From positions 4,202,001-4,266,000 of the forward strand of contig NZ_LR743507.1 of NCBI RefSeq assembly GCF_902712855.1: a DNA stretch of 64,000 nucleotides. Reading direction: 5' to 3'. A model generated the notes under the pieces. That model was not told where the DNA came from and made no database searches. It saw only the letters and a program-made list of their open reading frames with translations. Shown here piece after piece: positions 8,774 through 18,500 of this stretch (position 1 is its first letter; each line of letters opens with the position of its first letter). Origin of the DNA: Variovorax paradoxus (GTDB lineage: Bacteria > Pseudomonadota > Gammaproteobacteria > Burkholderiales > Burkholderiaceae_C). The position numbers and the translations under genes are program-made.

Positions 8774-9775
8774 ATGAAGAAACTGCTTCCCACGCTGCTC
8801 GCCGCGGCCGCGCTCGCCACCTTCGCCGTCGCGCCCGCCCACGCGCAGGGCGACAAGCCCAAGGACAAGGTCACGCTGATGCTCAACTGGTACCTGTACA
8901 GCGAGCACGCGCCCTTCTTCCTCGGCAAGGAAAAGGGCTTCTACGCAGAGGAAGGCATCGACCTCGACATCCAGGAAGGCCGCGGCTCCGCCGTGACCGC
9001 CCAGGCGGTGGCCGCCAAGTCGGCCACCTTCGGCTACATCGACGTCACCACCATGATCAAGGCCGCCGCCAAGGGCGCGCCGCTGAAGTCCACGGGCGTG
9101 CTGTTCCAGGTGAGCCCGATGTCGGTCATGGGCTTCTCCGAGAAGAACATCAAGACGCCGAAGGACATCATCGGCAAGACCGTGGCCGTGACGCCGGGCG
9201 ACTCGATGTCGCAGATGTGGCCGCTGTTCCTGAAGGTGAACGACATCAAGGCCGACCAGGTGAAGATCGTCTCCGGCGACGGCCAGACCAAGCTCAATGC
9301 GGTGACCAACGGCCAGGCCGACCTGCTGCTGGGCTACGTGATGGACCAGGCCATCAAGCTGCAGGACGCCACCGGCAAGCCGGTCACGCCGATCCGCTTC
9401 GCCGACTCGGGCGTGAACCAGATCAGCTCCGGGATCATCACCAACAAGAACCTGCTGACCGAGAACCCCGACCTGGTGAAGCGCTTTATGCGCGCCTCGA
9501 CCAAGGCCGCCGAGGCCGCCGAGAAGAGCCCCGAAGCCGCGGTCGACGCGATGCTCAAGGCCAACGCCAAGGCCGGCGTGCGCGACACGCTGATCGTGGG
9601 CATGAAGCAGAGCGTGGCGCTCTATCACACGAAGGAAACGGCCAACCAGCGCCCATACCGCGTGACCATGAAGAACGTGAGCGACTCGCTCGACCTGCTG
9701 GTGCAGTACGGCGGCATGGATGCGTCGACGCGCGGCAAGCCCGAAGACTACGTGACGCTCGACTTCCTTCCGTAA
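8774..9775 (+). CDS. NMT1/THI5-like ABC substrate-binding protein
   Basis: A 333-residue periplasmic binding protein with a Sec signal peptide (residues 1-25, ending AHA-Q). The mature start LMLNWYLYSEHAPFFLGKEK is the NMT1/THI5-like signature of ThiY and nitrile/aromatic-amide binding proteins, so a small heterocycle or aromatic ligand is possible, but the downstream enzymes look like sugar or polyol catabolism. The start at 8774 has a CGGAGA site 8 bases upstream; a longer frame from 8693 overlaps the permease and lacks support. An intergenic repeat follows its stop codon directly and may protect the upstream mRNA. Confidence 0.92.
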   Translation: MKKLLPTLLAAAALATFAVAPAHAQGDKPKDKVTLMLNWYLYSEHAPFFLGKEKGFYAEEGIDLDIQEGRGSAVTAQAVAAKSATFGYIDVTTMIKAAAKGAPLKSTGVLFQVSPMSVMGFSEKNIKTPKDIIGKTVAVTPGDSMSQMWPLFLKVNDIKADQVKIVSGDGQTKLNAVTNGQADLLLGYVMDQAIKLQDATGKPVTPIRFADSGVNQISSGIITNKNLLTENPDLVKRFMRASTKAAEAAEKSPEAAVDAMLKANAKAGVRDTLIVGMKQSVALYHTKETANQRPYRVTMKNVSDSLDLLVQYGGMDASTRGKPEDYVTLDFLP

Positions 9776-9778
9776 CTG

Positions 9779-9868
9779 GCTCGCCCCCAGGCTTCGCGCA
9801 CTTCGTGTCGCTGCGCCTTCCCCCTGCCGGGGGCAACACCTGCGGCCCGGCGAAGCCGGTTCCGCGGT
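9779..9868 (+). repeat. Intergenic repeat, copy 1 (after binding-protein gene)
   Basis: About 90 bp starting GCTCGCCCCCAGGCT, with a CCCCCTGCCGGGGG hairpin core. Related copies lie at 58450-58551 and 59775-59871. All three start within a few bases of the stop codon of an ABC substrate-binding-protein gene and in the same orientation relative to it. It is a REP-like structured 3' element. Confidence 0.75.
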
Positions 9869-9930
9869 GTTTCCCGAAACCCACCTCCAGCCCTGTTCCC
9901 AGACAGTCCGCAGTCGCCCTCTCTCAAGCC

Positions 9931-10710
<780 letters not shown>

Positions 10711-10721
10711 ACGGCATTCCC

Positions 10722-12152
10722 ATGGACGCGACCCGTTTCCACGTCGAGGAGATCCGCTTCGCCGAGCGCAACGTGACGCTGCGGCTGCCGTTCCGCTTCG
10801 GCGCCGCCACCGTCACCGCATGCCCGCAGGTCTACGTGAAGGCGCGCATCCGGATGGCCGACGGCCGCACGGCCGAAGGCTGTGCCGCCGAGATGATGGT
10901 GCCCAAGTGGTTCGACAAGAGCCCCGCGCTCACCAACGAGCAGAACTTCGAGCAGCTTCGCTTCGCCCTGCGCGACGCGCGCGAGGCCTACACGGCCGAG
11001 CCCGACGCGCAGACCGCCTGGACGCACTTCGCCTCGAACTGCACCGCGCTGCAGTCGCGCGCCAGGGCCAAGGGCCTGCAGCCGCTGGTGGCCGGCTACG
11101 GCCCGGCGCTGATCGACCGCGCCCTGTTCGACGCGCTGTGCCTGCACCATGGCGCGAGCTTCGCGTCGGCCATGAGCGGCAACCTCGCGGGCATCGACAT
11201 CGCCGGCAGCGGCCTGGCCGACGACCTCGCCGGCTTCGACATGCCCTCTTTCCTCGCACGGCAGTCGCCGCGCTCGCGCATCGCCGCGCGGCACACGGTA
11301 GGACTGGCCGACGCCATCGACGACGACGACGCGTTGCCGGACGCCCCCGACGACGGCCTGCCCGCCACGCTCGCCGCCGCCGTGCGCCGCTACGGCCTCA
11401 CCCACTTCAAGATCAAGCTCTGCGGCAACACCGCGCAGGACATCGACCGGCTCCAGCGCATCGCGCGCATCATCGACGGCCACGCCCAACTCGTGACGCT
11501 CGACGGCAACGAGCAGTACGCCGACGCGGACGACTTCGCCACCTTCCTCGACCGCATGCTGTCGACGCCCGTGCTGTGGAAGCTCGCGCAGAAGACCGCG
11601 TTCGTCGAGCAGCCGATCCGCCGCGATGCCGCGCTGCAGCGCGACGTGTCGGCGCTGGGCAAGCGCATTCCGCTGCTCATCGACGAGTCCGACGCCACGC
11701 TCGATGCCTTCGTGCAGGCCCGCGCGCTCGGCTACACGGGCGTGTCGAGCAAGAGCTGCAAGGGCTTCTACAAGTCGGTGCTCAACGCCGCGCGCTGCGA
11801 GCAATGGAACGCAGCGGTGGAGAAGCCGCGCTACTTCCTCTCCGGCGAAGACCTGACCATGCAGGCCGGCCTCGGCGTGCAGCAGGACCTGGCGCTGGTC
11901 GCCTGGCTCGGGCTGTCGCACGTCGAGCGCAACGGCCACCACTACGTGAACGGGCTGGCCGCGGCTCCGCAGGCCGAGCAGCATGCGCTGATGGCGCTGC
12001 ACCCCGGCCTGTACGAACACAGCGACGGCGCCGTGCGCCTCGCCATCCGCGAAGGGCAGCTCGACCTGTCCTCGCTCGCCGCCGCGCCCGGCTTCGCCAC
12101 CGGCAAGCCAGGCGCCGGCATCTCGTGGGACGCCATGCGTTCCGTCTACTGA
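10722..12152 (+). CDS. Divergent enolase-superfamily (MLE-like) enzyme
   Basis: A 476-residue protein of the enolase superfamily, about 100 residues longer than typical members. The C-terminal barrel keeps the catalytic pattern: Lys-x-Lys (FKIKLCG, Lys230/Lys232), metal ligands in LDGNEQY (Asp261), FVEQPI (Glu296) and LLIDES (Asp321), and a lysine opposite (SSKSCKG, Lys344 or Lys347). This is the muconate-lactonising/dipeptide-epimerase arrangement, so the enzyme likely abstracts a proton alpha to a carboxylate (dehydration, epimerisation or cycloisomerisation). The acidic loop at about 200-212 is an insertion. It follows the ABC importer and precedes a dehydrogenase, so it probably acts on the imported compound or its oxidised product. 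Confidence 0.75.
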   Translation: MDATRFHVEEIRFAERNVTLRLPFRFGAATVTACPQVYVKARIRMADGRTAEGCAAEMMVPKWFDKSPALTNEQNFEQLRFALRDAREAYTAEPDAQTAWTHFASNCTALQSRARAKGLQPLVAGYGPALIDRALFDALCLHHGASFASAMSGNLAGIDIAGSGLADDLAGFDMPSFLARQSPRSRIAARHTVGLADAIDDDDALPDAPDDGLPATLAAAVRRYGLTHFKIKLCGNTAQDIDRLQRIARIIDGHAQLVTLDGNEQYADADDFATFLDRMLSTPVLWKLAQKTAFVEQPIRRDAALQRDVSALGKRIPLLIDESDATLDAFVQARALGYTGVSSKSCKGFYKSVLNAARCEQWNAAVEKPRYFLSGEDLTMQAGLGVQQDLALVAWLGLSHVERNGHHYVNGLAAAPQAEQHALMALHPGLYEHSDGAVRLAIREGQLDLSSLAAAPGFATGKPGAGISWDAMRSVY

Positions 12153-12216
12153 AGCACAGCACCCCGCTGCCTTCTCTCTCTCGATCTATCTCTCTCGCAT
12201 CTCAAGGAAGAAAACC

Positions 12217-13380
12217 ATGGCCACCCAACGTCTCGGAATCATCATGCACGGCGTCACCGGCCGCATGGGCATGAACCAGCATCTGATCCGCTCGATCTGC
12301 GCCATCCGCGCGCAGGGCGGCGTGACGCTGTCGAACGGCGACAAGGTCATGCCCGACCCGATCCTCATCGGCCGCAACGCCGAGAAGATGGAAGCACTGG
12401 CCAAGGCGCACAACATCCCGCGCTGGGGCACCGACCTCGACAAGGCGCTGGAGAACAAGGACGACACCATCTTCTTCGACGCCGGCACCACGCAGATGCG
12501 CCCCACCCTGCTGGCCAAGGCGATCCGCGCCGGCAAGCACGTGTACTGCGAGAAGCCCATTGCCACCAACCTGAACGAGGCGGTGGAAATCGCGCGCCTG
12601 GCCGAAGGCTCGGGCCTGAAGCACGGCGCGGTGCAGGACAAGCTCTTCCTGCCCGGCCTGCGCAAGCTCGACATGCTGCGCCGCGCCGGCTTCTTCGGCC
12701 GCATGCTCAGCGTGCGCCTGGAGTTCGGCTACTGGGTGTTCGAGGGCGACCTGCAGCCCATCCAGCGCCCGAGCTGGAACTACCGCAAGGAAGACGGCGG
12801 CGGCATGATCCTGGACATGATGTGCCACTGGCGCTACGTGCTGGACAACCTGTTCGGCGAGGTGAAATCGGTGTCGTGCCTGGGCACCACCCACATTCCC
12901 AAGCGCTGGGACGAGGCCGGCAACGCCTACGAGGCCACGGCCGACGACGCTGCCTACGCCACCTGCGAACTCACCGGCCACAACGGCGAGCCGGTCATCG
13001 CGCAGATCAACATGAGCTGGGTCACGCGCGTGCGCCGCGACGACCTCGTGACCTTCCACGTCGACGGCACCGACGGCTCCGCCGTGGCCGGCCTGTCGAG
13101 CTGCCGCGCCCAGTCGCGCGTGGCCACGCCGCGCCCGGTGTGGAACCCCGACGAAAAGCAGACCATGAACTTCTTCGACCAGTGGCAGGAAATTCCGGAC
13201 TCGCAGGTCTACGACAACGGCTTCAAGATCCAGTGGGAACACTTCATTCGTCACGTGGTCGAGAACGCGCCCTACAAGTGGACGCTGCCCGAAGGCGCCA
13301 AGGGCGTGCAGCTGGTCGAGGCCGCGCTCGAATCGTGGCAGGACCGCCGCTGGGTCGACGTGCCCACGCTGAAGATCTGA
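12217..13380 (+). CDS. Gfo/Idh/MocA-family NAD(P)-dependent oxidoreductase
   Basis: A 387-residue dehydrogenase with an N-terminal Rossmann fold (about 1-130) and the family catalytic lysine in CEKPIATN (Lys113), followed by the alpha/beta substrate domain with a WHWR-like metal/active-site region (DMMCHWRYVLDNLFG). Such enzymes oxidise secondary alcohols of sugars, inositols or sugar acids, often at C3. The nucleotide loop reads HGVTGRMGMN, an atypical form of GxGxxG. An AAGGAAG ribosome-binding site precedes the ATG, after a 60-bp pyrimidine-rich gap. It is followed 10 bp later by the DUF993 gene, which suggests translational coupling in one pathway. Confidence 0.9.
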   Translation: MATQRLGIIMHGVTGRMGMNQHLIRSICAIRAQGGVTLSNGDKVMPDPILIGRNAEKMEALAKAHNIPRWGTDLDKALENKDDTIFFDAGTTQMRPTLLAKAIRAGKHVYCEKPIATNLNEAVEIARLAEGSGLKHGAVQDKLFLPGLRKLDMLRRAGFFGRMLSVRLEFGYWVFEGDLQPIQRPSWNYRKEDGGGMILDMMCHWRYVLDNLFGEVKSVSCLGTTHIPKRWDEAGNAYEATADDAAYATCELTGHNGEPVIAQINMSWVTRVRRDDLVTFHVDGTDGSAVAGLSSCRAQSRVATPRPVWNPDEKQTMNFFDQWQEIPDSQVYDNGFKIQWEHFIRHVVENAPYKWTLPEGAKGVQLVEAALESWQDRRWVDVPTLKI

Positions 13381-13390
13381 GGCCCGCGCC

Positions 13391-14578
13391 ATGGCTCTCT
13401 CGCTGACCCTTCCCACCTCCGGCGGCACGCTCGCGCCCTACGCACTGCGCGGCATCGCGCCGGCCAGGCCCGATGCGGGCGTGAAATTCAACCGCATCGC
13501 CTACTCGGCCGCGCACGTGGTGGCCGATCCGCTGGCGGCCATCGACCCGTGGCTGCAGTGTGCGGTCGACTGGGACACCACCATCGCCTACCGCCGCCAC
13601 CTGTTCTCGCTGGGCCTGGGCGTGGCCGAGGCCATGGACACCGCGCAGCGTGGCATGGGCCTGGACTGGCCCACCTCGCTCGAGCTGATCCGCCGCTCGC
13701 TCGATGCCGCGAAGGACGTGCCCGGCGCGCTCGTGGCCTCGGGCTGCGGCACCGACCACCTGAACATCGACGACGTGAAGAGCGTCGACGACGTCATTCG
13801 CGGCTACGAAGAGCAGATGGCGGCCATCGAGAAGCTGGGCGGCAAGCTCATCGTCATGGCCAGCCGCGCGCTGGCCCGCGTGGCGAAGAGCCCCGCCGAC
13901 TACGAGCGCGTGTACGACCGCATCCTGAGCCAGGCGAAGCAGCCGGTGGTGCTGCACTGGCTCGGCGACATGTTCGACCCCGCGCTGGCGGGCTACTGGG
14001 GCACCAAGGACGTCGACGCGGCCATGGGCACTGCGCTGGGCATCATCGCCGCGCACCCGGACAAGGTCGACGGCATCAAGATCTCCCTGCTCGACAAGGA
14101 CAAGGAAATCGCGATGCGCCGCCGCCTGCCCCCGGGCGTGCGCATGTATACCGGCGACGACTTCAACTACGCCGAGCTGATCGCGGGCGACGGCTTCGGC
14201 AGCGAACCCACGCACGGCAAGAGCGATGCGCTGCTGGGCATCTTCGACGCCATCGCGCCCGCCGCCAGTGCCGCCCTCGGTGCGCTGGCGCAGGGCAACG
14301 AAAAGAAGTTCCACGACATCCTCGGCCCCACCGTGCCGCTGTCGCGCCACATCTTCGCGGCGCCCACGCGCTTCTACAAGACCGGCGTGGTGTTCATGGC
14401 CTGGCTCAACGGCCACCAGAAGCACTTCACCATGGTTGGCGGCCAGCAGAGCACGCGCTCGCTGCAGCACTTCGCCGAGCTGTTCAGGCTGGCCGATGCG
14501 GCCAACCTGCTGGAGCAGCCCGAGCTGGCGGTGCGGCGCATGAAGACGCTGCTGGCCCTGCACGGCGTGGAAGGCTGA
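13391..14578 (+). CDS. DUF993 family protein (DapA-like TIM barrel, predicted)
   Basis: A 395-residue cytoplasmic protein of the DUF993 family, which shares distant similarity with dihydrodipicolinate-synthase/N-acetylneuraminate-lyase barrels. KISLLDKDKE carries a lysine at the expected strand position for a Schiff-base enzyme, and HWLGDMFDPAL is a conserved acidic/histidine stretch. No DUF993 member has a function I can name. It is sandwiched between a Gfo/Idh/MocA dehydrogenase and a sugar-isomerase-like barrel. An aldolase or lyase step on an oxidised sugar would fit, but this is inference. Confidence 0.85.
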   Translation: MALSLTLPTSGGTLAPYALRGIAPARPDAGVKFNRIAYSAAHVVADPLAAIDPWLQCAVDWDTTIAYRRHLFSLGLGVAEAMDTAQRGMGLDWPTSLELIRRSLDAAKDVPGALVASGCGTDHLNIDDVKSVDDVIRGYEEQMAAIEKLGGKLIVMASRALARVAKSPADYERVYDRILSQAKQPVVLHWLGDMFDPALAGYWGTKDVDAAMGTALGIIAAHPDKVDGIKISLLDKDKEIAMRRRLPPGVRMYTGDDFNYAELIAGDGFGSEPTHGKSDALLGIFDAIAPAASAALGALAQGNEKKFHDILGPTVPLSRHIFAAPTRFYKTGVVFMAWLNGHQKHFTMVGGQQSTRSLQHFAELFRLADAANLLEQPELAVRRMKTLLALHGVEG

Positions 14579-14586
14579 AGACGAGC

Positions 14587-15465
14587 ATGCGCGATTTCTC
14601 GCAGAACCACGACTGGCTGTCGATCAACACCGCGACGGTGCGCAAGCAGTCGGGCGCCGAGGTGCCGCTGGACCGCATCATCGACCAGTGCGCCGAACGC
14701 GGCATCCGCGCGATCAGCCCCTGGCGCGACCAGGTGGCGGCCGTCGGCCTCGACGAGGTCGCCAGCCAGCTGAAGGCGCACGGCATCGGCCTCTCGGGCT
14801 ACTGCCGCGGCGGCTTCTTTCCCGCACCTGACGCAGCCGGCCTGAAAGCAGCGCTGGAAGACAACCGCCGCGCCATCGACGAGGCGAGGACTCTGGACGC
14901 CCCCTGCCTCGTGCTGGTGGTCGGCGCCCTGCCCGGCGCGCTCGACGGCAAGGCCGCCTACAAGGACATTGGCCGTGCCCGCAGCGAGGTGCGCGACGGC
15001 ATCGCCGCCTCGCTCGAATACGCCCGCGAGGTCGGCATGCCGCTCGCCATCGAGCCCCTTCATCCGATGCAGGCGGCCGACCGTGCCTGCATCAACACGC
15101 TCGAACATGCGCTCGACCTGTGCGACGAACTCGACGCGGGCAAGAGCGGCATGCTTGGCGTGGCGCTGGACATCTACCACGTGTGGTGGGACCCGAAGCT
15201 GCAGCAGCAGATCGCCCGCGCCGGCCGCGAGCGCCTGCTGGCGTACCACGTCTGCGACTGGCTCACGCCTACGCGCGATCTGCTGAGTGATCGCGGGATG
15301 ATGGGTGATGGCGTGGTCGAGTTGAAAAAGATCCGCGGGTGGGTGGAGGACGCGGGCTTCGCGGGGTTCAGCGAGGTGGAGATTTTTTCGAATCTCGACT
15401 GGTGGCAGAGGACTGGTGCAGAGACGCTGGACGTCTGCATCGAGCGGCACAAGCAGGCTGTCTAG
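14587..15465 (+). CDS. Xylose-isomerase-like TIM-barrel protein (sugar phosphate isomerase/epimerase family)
   Basis: A 292-residue AP-endonuclease-2/xylose-isomerase-like barrel. Putative divalent-metal ligands are visible in order: Glu156 (LAIEPLHP), Asp195 and His198 (VALDIYHVWW), His221 (YHVCDW) and Glu265 (SEVEIFS). Relatives epimerise or isomerise ketoses, dehydrate inosose, or open 3-keto-glycosides. It starts 8 bp after the DUF993 stop and ends the operon, facing the reverse-strand helicase gene. The reaction is not identifiable beyond a metal-dependent transformation of a carbonyl sugar or polyol. Confidence 0.9.
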   Translation: MRDFSQNHDWLSINTATVRKQSGAEVPLDRIIDQCAERGIRAISPWRDQVAAVGLDEVASQLKAHGIGLSGYCRGGFFPAPDAAGLKAALEDNRRAIDEARTLDAPCLVLVVGALPGALDGKAAYKDIGRARSEVRDGIAASLEYAREVGMPLAIEPLHPMQAADRACINTLEHALDLCDELDAGKSGMLGVALDIYHVWWDPKLQQQIARAGRERLLAYHVCDWLTPTRDLLSDRGMMGDGVVELKKIRGWVEDAGFAGFSEVEIFSNLDWWQRTGAETLDVCIERHKQAV

Positions 15466-15578
15466 AACGGCTCGTTGTGCGGGGCGCGTGCACAGGCCAC
15501 CGGGCACGTCCCCGGCTTCGGGCGGCACCACTTGTGGAACCTGGACTACCGACCACTGAACGAAGTGCCCACATGAAA

Positions 15579-18500
15579 CTAGTCGCCCTCGTAAATGCGA
15601 AGGGAGCCTGAGTCGCTCAGGCGCTTTGCCGCGACGAGCGCGTCGACCGCATCCAAGACACGTCGCTCAGCATCTGCTGGCGTACGAGCCATGCCTACCA
15701 GGCGACATACCGCCCTCGCGGTATCAGACCGAGCAGGGCGCCCTGCTTCGCGAACGACATGCAGTACCAGGGCTGCGACTTCCTCGACGCAGACTTCGGT
15801 AATGTGCCGTTTGGACGATTCGCTCGCGTCGGCGATGCGAAACTCGTTCCAGGTTCTGGGTTCTACCGTGGCCGGCCAATAGAAGGTCTCATGCCCCTCC
15901 TCAGTCCGCGGCAAGTTGGCCGGAATAAGCGACCTGAGCCGCTCGACAATCCTGGCGCCCGTGCGCTCGAGGCCCCACGCTCTCGCAACCCGCTTGAGAA
16001 GAGCTGACTCGGGAATCGGTCCTTCGGCCTCGACTACTCGCTGAAGCTGGTCCGAAAGCTGGCGTCTCGATTGCGGCTCATAGAACGCGAGCGGGTCGCC
16101 AGGCCCGACAGCGGCCGGCGCGTAAATCTGCAGGCTGCGACTTTGCGAGCCAGCCGTGGTTACCTGCGCTGCAAGCGGACTCGTCACAGGTGCTTCTGCC
16201 GCACTTCCTGGCTCGGGGGTGGTATCAGCCACTCCCATATCGAGTGGCGGTTCGGGCGGGGAGTCATCCAGCGCCTCTCCATCGTCCTCGTCTTCCTCTT
16301 TCGTCACCAACGACTGAAGCAACGCCGATATCTTCTGCACCTCTCCTTCGGGGTTGACCCACCAGTCCGTGGACCAGATACGGTGAATTCTCCAGCCGAG
16401 GCCCTCGAGCACCAACTGGCGCAGGCGGTCGCGGTCGCGAGCCGTGGCTCCTGAATGGTATGCACGGCCGTCGCATTCGATGCCGACCAAGTAGCGGCCC
16501 GGGGCGCGCGAGTCCACAACGGCCATGTCGATGCGATAGCCCGAGCAGCCGACTTGAGGATGCACGATCCAGCCCATTTCGCGCAGGACCTTGATGACCG
16601 CAAGTTCGAACGGGCTCTCGGGGTCCAAGCCGGTTGGGGAGCTTTGCTCGACAAGAGCCCGCGCGCCGCGGATGGCGAATTCGAGATAGTGCTTCAGATC
16701 GCGTACGCCGGCGGCACGTACCCTCGCGAGGTCAATCTGCTCGGGCATGAGCGAGCTGTAGATGACCACTGCCTCACGCGCCCGCGAGATGGCGACATTC
16801 AGCCGACGATGTCCCCCTTCGCCATTCAGTGGCCCGAAATTCATGGTGGTCTTACCAGCGGCGTCAGGGCCATAGGTAATAGAGAAGAAGATGACATCGC
16901 GTTCGTCGCCCTGAACGTTCTCGAGGTTCTTGACGAACAGTTTCTCGCGAGTCTGCGCCGCGATGGCACGATCAAGGTCCGAATTTGCTCGGCGCCGCGC
17001 ATCCAGCAACGTGTCGATGAGCGATTGCTGTGTCTGATTGAACGTGACGACACCGAGGGTCAGGTCCCGCTTTTTCGGGTTCAGGAAATGCTCCTCAATG
17101 CCCGCGACGACGGCCTCCGCCTCTGCGCGGTTCGTCCTGCTGCCACCACGGTCGTAGACACCCGTGACCCGCTGGAACTTGACGGCCAGGTCATCGGTCA
17201 CCGGCGATGGGAAAGTCACCAGGGAGTCGTCGTAGTAGCGGTGGTTGCTGAAAGTGATGAGGCTTTCGTGGCGGCTGCGGTAGTGCCACTTGAGGCTGAG
17301 CTTGTTCATGCCCGCGCCCAGGCATTCGTCGAGGATGCTCTCAAGATCCTCGACCCTTGCGTCATCGCCGAAGCCTTCGTCGTCGCTCTCGGAGGACTTG
17401 TTGAAGAAGTTGGTGGGAGGCAGCTGCTTGGGGTCGCCCACCACCACCAACTGCTTGCCGCGGGCAATCACTCCCACCGCATCCCATACAGGAATTTGCG
17501 ATGCTTCGTCGAAAATGACCAAGTCGAACTGTGAGAAGCCTGCATCCAGGTACTGCGACACCGAAAGCGGCGACATCAGGAGGCACGGCTTGAGTTTGGG
17601 GAGAAGCGTGGGCATGGCCTGAACGAGCTGGCGCACGGGCATATGGGCACGCTGCTTCTGACGCTCGCGCAGGAGACGCCCCATCTCTGGGTTCGCCTTG
17701 GCTGCCACGCCGGTCGCGGAAGGAATCCGCCCCGCGAGTGTCGCGGCCAGGTAGCGCTCCGTCAGCTTCTGGAAGCTCGCATCGGCAGCCCGAAACTCCC
17801 GGATCTTGCGTTCATGCTCGGCGCTCGCGAAGTTCCGGAGAACGGGGTCTACGTCGATGGCTTTCTTTGCCCACCAATTGCGGTAGCTGAACTCGAAGTG
17901 CTCACCCACCTCGCTCAGGCCGATGCCCCCCTGCTCAAGGTCTAACACGAGCCCCTGAAGCCCTTGCGCAACGGCTTGGTCTCGCACATTCCGCCACAAG
18001 CACCATGCTTGCAACCGCTGCTTGGAGGCTTGCCAGCCAGCAATGACGCCTTGGATGCGCTCCAACGCCCCATCAGCGTTGCTCGGCCCGGCAATCGGCG
18101 CAATTGGCTTGGCAGCATTGTTCAGCGCTTCAAGTTTCTGGCGCAGATCGCGCCAAGCGCTGCGGAATTCGATGAGCGTCTGCCCCACCTTGCCATTTGA
18201 CTCGAGCGCGACGCGGTTCTCCGCAACCAGTGGCTGCAAGGCACCTCGCAACGCCTGCGTGCGTGCATCGTCGCCTGCGGCGACTCGTGCCACCGCCTGC
18301 GAGAACTGCATGGCCCAATCATCGTGAACCGCCACTGCACTCCAATCGGTTTTCAGGCCGTCGTAGGCGTCAGCAAGCAAGGCCTGCGCTTCGGCGTGCA
18401 TAGCGCGCAGCACCAGGTCTTCCTCGTTCAGCTCCATCAGCGGGTGAAGCATTGCGTCGACCTGGCCCGCAGAAGGGCGCTTCTTGTCTTCACGGAAGGC

